Assembly: GCA_943324395.2 (NCBI GenBank)
Contig: CALPLL020000138.1
Location: 1 to 5,150, forward strand
DNA length: 5,150 nucleotides
Direction: 5' to 3'
Source of the DNA: Rhizobium sp. Q54
Lineage (GTDB): Bacteria > Bacteroidota > Bacteroidia > Flavobacteriales > Flavobacteriaceae
Made by a program: the position numbers and the translations under genes. Within the stretch, counting starts at the first letter, position 1. Every line of letters begins with the position of its first letter. The notes beneath the pieces are model-generated. The model was not told where the DNA came from, did no database searches, and worked only from the letters and a program-made list of their open reading frames with translations. Positions 1 through 4,727 of this stretch are shown here, piece after piece.

Positions 1-860
1 CCTGAAAACTGAGATTTTCCACCACAAAGTCCAAAATATCCAGAAGCCGAAGTTGTTTGTCCTGGATAACCTCCTCCACCTACAACTAGATTATAAGTGG
101 TTCCAGGAACAACGGTGAGTGTTTTCTTAACATAGGAACCGGCGCCTCCACCGGCAGCTGTACGAGTCGCAGTAGTAGCGGTAGAAGCTGAACCTCCGGC
201 ACCCCCACCACCCCAAAGTTCTACATCAATAGATGTAACCCCTGTAGGACATGTCCATGTTGAAGATGTTTGCGTGACAGTTCCCAAATAATAATATACT
301 ACTACACCTCCTGAATAAGTCAAACCTGTTGGTGTTCCTGCAGTAGTTGTTATTGCAGTACCATTATCCGTTAAGGTAAAAGTTGTAGTACCATTTGTAG
401 CTGAAATTGTATATATTTTACCAGTTGTATAACCCGTAATAGTTCCAGTCCCTCCTAATGTTCCTGTAATTGTAATTTTATTTCCAACTACAAGTCCGTT
501 TGTGTTGGTCATTGAGGTACAAGAAAATTGACCCCCAGTTCCAGTAATTGCTACACCAGCAAGGGTTGAGAGTCCGTAATCAGCAGTACCCGTAGGCGCT
601 GTAGTGGAGGTTCCTGCAGTTACGACTTTCCACACCCTAATAGTAGATCCATCAGTGTAATAGACCAAGTCATTCACTTTGTATGCAGTAGCAGTAGCCC
701 ATTGCGAACCATAGCTATTTGCTGTTGGAGCCGAAAAAGTGGTTGAAACCGTGGTTTGCGCTCTAAGATTCCCGGCCATTAAAAATACAAGCATTATAAA
801 AAATACAAGTTTTTTAGTTATTGATAATGTTCTTTCTCTGGAAAGTAATATTTTTTTCAT
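1..860 (-). CDS. Secreted glycine-rich surface protein, N-terminal part (runs off the window)
   Basis: An open frame of 286 codons starts with ATG at 858-860 and continues past base 1, so the C-terminus is missing. Residues 1-34 form a signal peptide: a Lys/Arg-rich start, a hydrophobic stretch LVFFIMLVFLMAG, then NLRA before Gln35, a common Bacteroidota cleavage context. Residues 53-91 (QW...Y..ND.VYY...VWKVVTAGTSTTAPTG) resemble small aromatic-rich carbohydrate-binding modules of the CBM5/12 type. Residues 101-182 form a Gly/Thr module containing ITGTLGGTGTITGYTTGKIY and ATNGTTTFTLTDNG, similar to beta-rich repeats I know from phage structural proteins. From residue 202 (WTCPTGVTSIDVELWGGGGA) a glycine-rich domain begins, with runs GGGGAGG, AGGGAGSY and VVGGGGYPG, of the kind found in Flavobacterium secreted proteins. 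Such proteins are often large and carry a C-terminal type IX secretion signal; that part lies outside the window. The role is probably cell-surface or extracellular (adhesion or polymer binding); this is inferred. The GC content is visibly higher than in the flanks because of Gly/Thr/Ala codons. Confidence 0.88.
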   Translation of the reverse strand, partial: MKKILLSRERTLSITKKLVFFIMLVFLMAGNLRAQTTVSTTFSAPTANSYGSQWATATAYKVNDLVYYTDGSTIRVWKVVTAGTSTTAPTGTADYGLSTLAGVAITGTGGQFSCTSMTNTNGLVVGNKITITGTLGGTGTITGYTTGKIYTISATNGTTTFTLTDNGTAITTTAGTPTGLTYSGGVVVYYYLGTVTQTSSTWTCPTGVTSIDVELWGGGGAGGSASTATTATRTAAGGGAGSYVKKTLTVVPGTTYNLVVGGGGYPGQTTSASGYFGLCGGKSQFS

Positions 861-903
861 GTGTATTTTGGTTTATTGTAATATTAAAATGTTAATAGAA
901 TGT

Positions 904-911
904 CAAATTTA
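904..911 (-). promoter_or_regulatory. Candidate -7 promoter element of the glycine-rich protein gene
   Basis: Read on the minus strand this is TAAATTTG, an exact match to the Bacteroidota -7 consensus TAnnTTTG. It lies 43 bp upstream of the ATG at 860, which would give a leader of roughly 35-40 nt. The -33 element is weak: only a TTTA-like match occurs about 19 bp upstream (near 930-933), so an activator may be needed. No Shine-Dalgarno sequence precedes the start, as is normal in this phylum. Confidence 0.5.
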
Positions 912-937
912 TAAGTATTAAGTCTCTTTTAAACATC

Positions 938-973
938 ACTTTTGTGTCAAAAGTTAGTAATTTCGTGTCAAAA
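938..973. repeat. Paired 9-bp direct repeat, possible operator
   Basis: GTGTCAAAA occurs at 944-952 and again at 965-973, a centre spacing of exactly 21 bp (two helical turns). The first copy is also part of a perfect inverted repeat, ACTTTTG-TGT-CAAAAGT, at 938-954. A shorter relative, TGTCAAA, lies at 901-907 and overlaps the -7 element at 904-911. The pair sits just upstream of where the -33 region of the leftward promoter should be, a position suited to an activator. Two 9-bp direct repeats with a 12-bp spacer match the geometry of LytTR-type sites, but the sequence does not match the usual LytTR consensus, so the binding protein is unknown. Confidence 0.45.
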
Positions 974-996
974 TCATTCTTATATAATTTTAACAA

Positions 997-1008
997 ATTA
1001 ACGTTAAT
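997..1008. repeat. 12-bp perfect palindrome in the divergent promoter region
   Basis: ATTAACGTTAAT is a perfect 12-bp palindrome about midway between the divergent starts at 860 and 1151. It could be a dimer-binding operator. In AT-rich DNA a palindrome of this length can also arise by chance, so the functional reading is weak. Confidence 0.3.
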
Positions 1009-1096
1009 ATTTAAGAGTAATCGTACAAAAATGGGGGTAAAATTATACAAAGTGTTTTTTTAGTTTATAATTATTATCAAAATCAAATAAATGAAA

Positions 1097-1129
1097 TCTG
1101 GAATAATTGTCAATAATTACGTTACTTTG
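1097..1129 (+). promoter_or_regulatory. Candidate promoter of the D-Ala-D-Ala dipeptidase gene
   Basis: TTACTTTG at 1122-1129 matches the Bacteroidota -7 motif TAnnTTTG with one mismatch. TCTG at 1097-1100 is a possible -33 element (consensus TTTG) with a 21-bp spacer. Transcription would start around 1135, leaving a leader of only about 15 nt before the ATG at 1151. A short inverted repeat, TACGT/ACGTA (1118-1122 and 1132-1136), frames the -7 element. Confidence 0.4.
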
Positions 1130-1150
1130 CGACGTATTTAATTTATTATA

Positions 1151-1864
1151 ATGAGAATAATCTTAAAAATAATGGTCGTTTTAGAAATAGCTGTTTTGTT
1201 TTCATGTAAAACAAAACAGTACGATAAATCAATTATTATTGCCAATTCAACTTTAAATTCAACTTTAAATTCAAATATTAAAAAAGCGGTGGTTTTGGAG
1301 AATAAAAAAGTAGTAAACGACACCACGTTTGTAAATTTGAAAGAATATAGCAATGATTTTGTTTACGATATGAAATATGCTACCGAAGATAATTTTTTAA
1401 AAGCCAAGGTTTACGATTGTGCCGAATGTTTCCTGCGTTTAAAAACCGCAAAAGCATTGATTAAAGCCAATTCTAAATTCATGAAATTGGGTTACAAAAT
1501 CAAACTCTACGATTGCTACCGCCCATTGGATATCCAAAAAAGAATGTGGGCCATAGTTTCTAATCCTAGTTATGTTGCCAATCCCAGCAAAGGTTCCATT
1601 CACAATAGAGGAGGAGCAGTTGATATTTCGTTGGTTGACAATAACGGAAAGGAACTGGACATGGGAACACCATTTGATTTCTTTGGACCTGAAGCAAGTC
1701 ACGATTACAACCTTTTTTCTAAAGAGATTTTAGAAAACAGAGCACTTTTTAAAAGAATAATGACCAATTCTAAATTCGAATCCTTCGACTCGGAGTGGTG
1801 GCATTACAACTTGAAAAATGCAAAATTAGATCCTTTATCTAATTTTAAATGGAGGTGTGAGTAG
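1151..1864 (+). CDS. ddpX: D-alanyl-D-alanine dipeptidase, VanX/DdpX family (peptidase M15D), probable lipoprotein
   Basis: This 237-residue protein is a zinc dipeptidase predicted to split D-Ala-D-Ala. The M15 signature is intact: SIHNRGGAVD at 149-158 supplies His151 and Asp158, and EWWH at 215-218 supplies catalytic Glu215 and zinc ligand His218. Arg124 in DCYRP matches the substrate-binding Arg of VanX. The body (residues 59-237) covers the whole family domain. The N-terminus looks like a lipoprotein signal, with a hydrophobic stretch ending in LFSC (Cys19), although Glu12 inside that stretch and Phe at -2 are atypical. The residues after Cys19 (KTKQYDK) lack an obvious acidic surface-export signal, so it may stay on the periplasmic side of a membrane. 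A low-complexity linker (20-58) separates the anchor from the enzyme. No vanH, vanA or vanS-like gene is adjacent, so peptidoglycan turnover or dipeptide use is more likely than glycopeptide resistance. It is monocistronic and converges on the leftward operon. Confidence 0.9.
   Translation: MRIILKIMVVLEIAVLFSCKTKQYDKSIIIANSTLNSTLNSNIKKAVVLENKKVVNDTTFVNLKEYSNDFVYDMKYATEDNFLKAKVYDCAECFLRLKTAKALIKANSKFMKLGYKIKLYDCYRPLDIQKRMWAIVSNPSYVANPSKGSIHNRGGAVDISLVDNNGKELDMGTPFDFFGPEASHDYNLFSKEILENRALFKRIMTNSKFESFDSEWWHYNLKNAKLDPLSNFKWRCE
1249..1272 (+). repeat. 12-bp in-frame tandem duplication in the dipeptidase linker
   Basis: AACTTTAAATTC is present twice back to back, preceded by a partial copy (AATTC at 1244-1248). 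It encodes a doubled STLN motif in the low-complexity linker between the lipidated Cys and the enzyme domain. Because the unit is a multiple of three, gain or loss of a copy keeps the frame and only changes linker length. Confidence 0.75.
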
Positions 1865-1927
1865 TAATTAGCTGTTAGCTTTAAGCAGAAACGTTAACGA
1901 TTAACTCACAATTCATAACTCTTTTTC

Positions 1928-2169
1928 TTGCGCTCTTTGCGGTTAAAAATAGATAATAGACAGTTAGATAATAGACGAAGAGACATAAATAATTGGTGCT
2001 AATTCGAGTAATTCGTGGCTTTTATTTTTTGCGAACTTTGCGGTTAAAAATAGATAATAGACAGTTAGATAATAGACGAAGAGACATAAATAATTGGTGC
2101 TAATTCGAGTAATTCGTGGCTTTTATTTTTTGCGAACTTTGCGGAAAACTTTGCGCTCTTTGCGGTTAA
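1928..2169. repeat. Repeat block bracketed by a 19-bp direct repeat
   Basis: The 19-mer TTGCGCTCTTTGCGGTTAA occurs at 1928-1946 and again, identically, at 2151-2169, 223 bp apart, bracketing the two 101-bp units. Further CTTTGCG copies lie at 2137-2143, 2149-2155 and 2158-2164. The core CTTTGCGGTTAA is shared by the flanks and by the start of each 101-bp unit, so the block looks as if it grew by recombination or slippage between these short homologies. Confidence 0.85.
1935..2136. repeat. Perfect 2 x 101-bp tandem repeat
   Basis: Bases 1935-2035 and 2036-2136 are identical by direct base-by-base comparison. A truncated third copy begins at 2137 (CTTTGCGG) and diverges after 8 bp. Each unit contains nested repeats: TAGATAATAGAC twice with a 15-bp period (1950-1961 and 1965-1976 in copy 1), and TAATTCGAG followed directly by TAATTCGTG. 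The unit has no open frame of note. The lack of any difference between copies implies a recent duplication or active homogenisation. Phrases such as AATTCGTGGC and CTTTGCGGTTAAA resemble dispersed intergenic repeats I associate with Flavobacterium genomes; that is recollection, not a search. Confidence 0.95.
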
Positions 2170-2214
2170 GGAAATAAGTCATAAAGTCGAAATGGAGTTG
2201 TAGGTTTTGGGTAC

Positions 2215-2326
2215 AGATTAACCGATTAAACGTTTAACCAAATAACCGATTAACCGAATTAACAATTAAACGATTAAACAAATAACCAAATAACCGAATC
2301 AACAAATAACCGATTCAACTAATTAA
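2215..2326. repeat. Degenerate 14-unit array with strict 8-bp period
   Basis: Cut into octamers from 2215, the sequence reads as fourteen units in one phase with no insertion or deletion, such as CGATTAAA, CGTTTAAC, CAAATAAC, CGATTAAC and CGAATTAA. In units 2-14, position 1 is always C, position 5 always T and position 7 always A. Position 2 is G or A (one T), position 3 is A in 12 of 13, position 4 is A or T, and position 8 is A or C. The consensus is CRAWTAAM (minus strand KTTAWTYG). CAAATAAC occurs four times exactly. The last unit overlaps the stop codon of the gene ending at 2319. Eight is not a multiple of three, so the array is not protein repeat DNA. Confidence 0.85.
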
Positions 2327-2888
2327 TTATACAAGGCAAGTAATCAATGAAATAATTGCCTGGGAAATACGTTTTCTGATCCATTTCGGAAACCAACACT
2401 TTCTTAAAGATATAATCTTGTGTTTCAGTGCTGAATTTAATTCTCATGGTTGACACAGGCGATGTTTTTAAATCGGCTATAGTTCCGTTTAAAAATAAAA
2501 AAGTTCCTGATAAAATCCTGTTATTAAAACCTAAATCGTCATTTACAGGAGCGCCACAATTTTCTTGATCTGAGGCTATTAAGGTAACGACTTTGTTATT
2601 TTCTAATTGTAAGAAAATCCTTGAATTTTTATTGAAGCAATTTACTTTTAGGAAATCTTTGCTTTTTTGAAGAATTTGAACCGTTAAAGATGGCATTTCA
2701 TCGGTTAAAGCCAATGCGAAAAACACATATTTCGAGGTGTTTCCAAAGATAAATTCATGAACAATCGCACTCTTGGTTTCTTTGTAAATTCCAATACTGT
2801 CTTTTACATTCACACTGTATTCACATGGTTTTTGCGCAGTTATATTTAGGCTAAAAAGAAAAATTACGATTAAAAAGAGGTTTTTCAT
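2319..2888 (-). CDS. Small exported protein of unknown function
   Basis: This 189-residue protein has a clear signal peptide, MKNLFLIVIFLFSLNITA, with cleavage expected before Gln19. The mature part contains four cysteines (22, 84, 111 and 186), an even number that would allow two disulfides in the periplasm or outside the cell. It has alternating polar/hydrophobic segments suggestive of beta strands (for example 99-105 and 127-134) and no transmembrane segment after the signal. I do not recognise a family or a catalytic motif. It is the last gene of the leftward operon; its ATG lies only 4 bp after the stop of the methyltransferase gene, so its translation is probably coupled to that gene. 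It ends directly at the 8-bp repeat array. It is likely a lineage-restricted Flavobacteriaceae protein, but that is an inference. Confidence 0.8.
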   Translation of the reverse strand: MKNLFLIVIFLFSLNITAQKPCEYSVNVKDSIGIYKETKSAIVHEFIFGNTSKYVFFALALTDEMPSLTVQILQKSKDFLKVNCFNKNSRIFLQLENNKVVTLIASDQENCGAPVNDDLGFNNRILSGTFLFLNGTIADLKTSPVSTMRIKFSTETQDYIFKKVLVSEMDQKTYFPGNYFIDYLPCIIN

Positions 2889-2892
2889 GTTA

Positions 2893-4071
2893 TTATATTT
2901 TGCTGCAAAGTAAAACTATTTTGTCATTATTTAAGTTGGTTGTAAAAAAACAATAGGTTGAACCCCCGTCATTTATTTTCCATTTTTTTCGAATTTCTTC
3001 AACGCTATCAGGGAAATTTCTAGTCGTAATATTCGCTTTTGTATTTTCTAAATTGGTTTTCATTTCTTGTTTAGAATAAGGAAAAACCCTTTTAATTTCG
3101 AATATTCTTCCCGGAAAATCAATATAGTTTTGAGAAGTATATAAATGAGAATGGGAGTGGAGTTTACCCAAAGAATATTGTATTGCGATTTCGTCAAAAC
3201 CACCCGATTTCATAATGGCACTATTGGGTTCGTATAAATATTTTTTTGGTAGTTCGTAAAAGGGTAATTCTACAATTGAATTCAAATCAAAATTAAAAGT
3301 TTCTAATTTTTCATTAACAATATTGATGGTTTTAATTTCAGGATTACCAATAAAATTGGCCTTTAGCTCCCAAAGCAACTCTTTAACTTCGTTATCTACA
3401 GCTATAATATGAACGCATTTTACATTTTTTAGTTCAGATAAACCAGCTGAAATATCTAGAATTGGTGCTGTTTTAATCAAAATATTATCTGCTTTTGAAA
3501 AGTAAAAAGAAAGCAATTCCGGCACATTTGGTAAACAATCTTTTAGCATAAAAACTTTGCCTTTTTGATCGTTTCGCCTTGAGGGATCAATGTAAATCCA
3601 ATCTAACTTTTCATTAAAATTACTTAGAATTTCAAAACTATCACCAGCAATACATTTTACATTTTCAATTCCGAACTGTTTAAAATTATGAGTTACAATT
3701 GCCGATAATTCAGTATCAATTTCACAATGAATTACCTTTTTTATTCTCATCGAATAGTAAAAACAATCGACTCCAAATCCACCGGTTAAGTCAATTAAAG
3801 TATCGCCAAAAACAATTTTAGATTTGTACAAGGCGGTTTTTTCTGAAGAGGTTTGCTCTACAGAAACTTTATTGGGGTAAATGATATTTTCATGGGAAAA
3901 ATAGGTTGGAAGTTTGTCTTTAACCTTTGTTTTAGCTGCTATTTGGTTCAAAATTGAAATCCAATTGGTATCTGGAAAAGGATTTTTTTGTAGAGCCAAT
4001 TTGGCAACATCAACCCCTAATTGTGAATTGATATATTTTTGAATTTCAGGGTTTAATAAAGAAGCATCCAT
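2893..4071 (-). CDS. THUMP-like class I SAM-dependent methyltransferase (PG_1098 type)
   Basis: This 392-residue cytoplasmic protein has no signal peptide. An N-terminal helical region (1-85) precedes a Rossmann methyltransferase core. SAM motif I is DLTGGFGVD at 94-102, an acidic residue ends strand 2 (Glu117 in HCEID), and GD at 143-144 fits the next binding loop. DPSRR at 162-166 takes the place of the catalytic D/N-P-P-x motif. The C-terminal part (about 245-392) fits the ferredoxin-like and THUMP-like domains of the Porphyromonas PG_1098 family, with EPNSAIMKSG at 281-290, RNFP at 351-354 and KINDGGSTYCFFT at 365-377. THUMP-like domains point to an RNA substrate, probably rRNA or tRNA, but the modified base is not known to me. 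It lies 8 bp downstream of the DUF4159 gene and in the same operon as rsmE, which fits an RNA-modification role. It looks full length and intact. Confidence 0.85.
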   Translation of the reverse strand: MDASLLNPEIQKYINSQLGVDVAKLALQKNPFPDTNWISILNQIAAKTKVKDKLPTYFSHENIIYPNKVSVEQTSSEKTALYKSKIVFGDTLIDLTGGFGVDCFYYSMRIKKVIHCEIDTELSAIVTHNFKQFGIENVKCIAGDSFEILSNFNEKLDWIYIDPSRRNDQKGKVFMLKDCLPNVPELLSFYFSKADNILIKTAPILDISAGLSELKNVKCVHIIAVDNEVKELLWELKANFIGNPEIKTINIVNEKLETFNFDLNSIVELPFYELPKKYLYEPNSAIMKSGGFDEIAIQYSLGKLHSHSHLYTSQNYIDFPGRIFEIKRVFPYSKQEMKTNLENTKANITTRNFPDSVEEIRKKWKINDGGSTYCFFTTNLNNDKIVLLCSKI

Positions 4072-4079
4072 AAATTAAT

Positions 4080-4718
4080 CTAATTGTTAAAAATATAATT
4101 TAGGATATTGGCTCCCATTTTTAGTGCTTTTTCCCGAACTTCAATTGGGTCATTGTGTACGTCGGCATCTTCCCAACCGTCACCTAAGTCGGTCTCGTAT
4201 GTGTAAAGTAAAACCAATCTATTTTCAATAAATACTCCAAAAGCCTGAGGTCTTTTACCATCGTGTTCGTGAATTTTTGGTATTCCAGCTGGAAAAGAAT
4301 TGGGTTTTTGAAATATAGGATGATTAGCAGGAATTTCAACTAATGCATTATTGGGAAAAAGTTTTGTTATTTCTTTTTGTATGTATTCATTCATTCCATA
4401 ATTATCATCAATGTGTAGAAAACCTCCAGAAGTCAAGTAGTTTCTAAGATTTTCAATTTCTGATGGATTAAAAACTACATTTCCATGCCCAGTTGCATGA
4501 ACGTAAGGATAAGAAAAAATATCAGGGCTGCTAGGAGTTACCACTGCATTTTTAGGTTTTATTTTAGTTCCAATAGTTTGATTGCAAAATTTAATCAGGT
4601 TGGGTAAAGAAGTTGGATTGGCATACCAGTCTCCACCGCCATTGTATTTCAACAAAGCAATTTCTTGTGAAAATGTAGGAGCTGAGATAAATAAAAACAA
4701 TACAATTAATTTCTTCAA
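4080..4718 (-). CDS. Exported DUF4159 protein, TTG start
   Basis: This 212-residue protein has a signal peptide (KKLIVLFLFISAPTFS, cleavage expected before Gln18) followed by a full DUF4159 domain. Family-typical segments include KYNGGGDWYANPTSL (24-38), a HATGHGNVVF segment, GGFLHIDDNYGMN, IPKIHEHDG, YTYETDLGDGWED and VHNDPIEVREKAL. Several conserved His/Asp/Gly residues could form a site, but no reaction is established for the family; a fold related to class I glutamine amidotransferases has been proposed. The start must be TTG at 4716-4718. Reading upstream in frame gives ATT, CCA and ATA, then the TAA that ends rsmE, so no ATG is possible, while the signal peptide begins right at the TTG. 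It follows rsmE by 9 bp and precedes the methyltransferase gene by 8 bp. It probably acts in the periplasm. Confidence 0.88.
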   Translation of the reverse strand: MKKLIVLFLFISAPTFSQEIALLKYNGGGDWYANPTSLPNLIKFCNQTIGTKIKPKNAVVTPSSPDIFSYPYVHATGHGNVVFNPSEIENLRNYLTSGGFLHIDDNYGMNEYIQKEITKLFPNNALVEIPANHPIFQKPNSFPAGIPKIHEHDGKRPQAFGVFIENRLVLLYTYETDLGDGWEDADVHNDPIEVREKALKMGANILNYIFNN

Positions 4719-4727
4719 AATTGGTAT

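Larger units (their letters stand above)
1865..2318. other. Convergent intergenic region made of repeats, no gene
   Basis: This 454-bp stretch lies between the stop codons of two convergent transcription units. I see no plausible coding sequence and no strong GC hairpin followed by a T-run, so no intrinsic terminator can be assigned. It contains the 101-bp tandem duplication, the 19-bp flanking repeat and the 8-bp array listed separately. The remainder includes a doubled TTAGCT (within 1868-1880), a single stray copy of the 8-bp array unit (CGATTAAC at 1898-1905), and a short unremarkable linker at about 2170-2214. Confidence 0.8.

Noticed and set aside
739..921. 60-residue rightward open frame
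   Set aside because: It lies mostly antisense to the signal-peptide region of the secreted protein and runs into its promoter; the product has no recognisable features.
1031..1063. 10-codon rightward open frame in the divergent intergenic region
   Set aside because: It is too short, with no conserved feature or initiation context to support it.
1091..1141. 16-codon rightward open frame just upstream of the dipeptidase, possible leader peptide
   Set aside because: It overlaps the candidate -7 element at 1122-1129, has no notable residues, and short frames are expected by chance in this length.
1138..1353. 71-residue leftward open frame
   Set aside because: It is antisense to the 5' part of the dipeptidase gene, whose frame has clear family motifs; the composition is that of a reversed AT-rich coding strand.
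1439..1702. 87-residue leftward open frame
   Set aside because: It is antisense to the catalytic core of the dipeptidase; it is a shadow frame.
1151..1864. Vancomycin resistance cluster
   Set aside because: Only the VanX-family dipeptidase is present; there is no vanH, vanA or van-type two-component system next to it.
1928..2169. Possible insertion sequence or MITE
   Set aside because: The ends are direct, not inverted, repeats, there is no transposase, and no target-site duplication can be identified.
1935..2326. Possible CRISPR array
   Set aside because: The 101-bp units are contiguous with no unique spacers, and the 8-bp array has no spacer structure; no cas gene is present.
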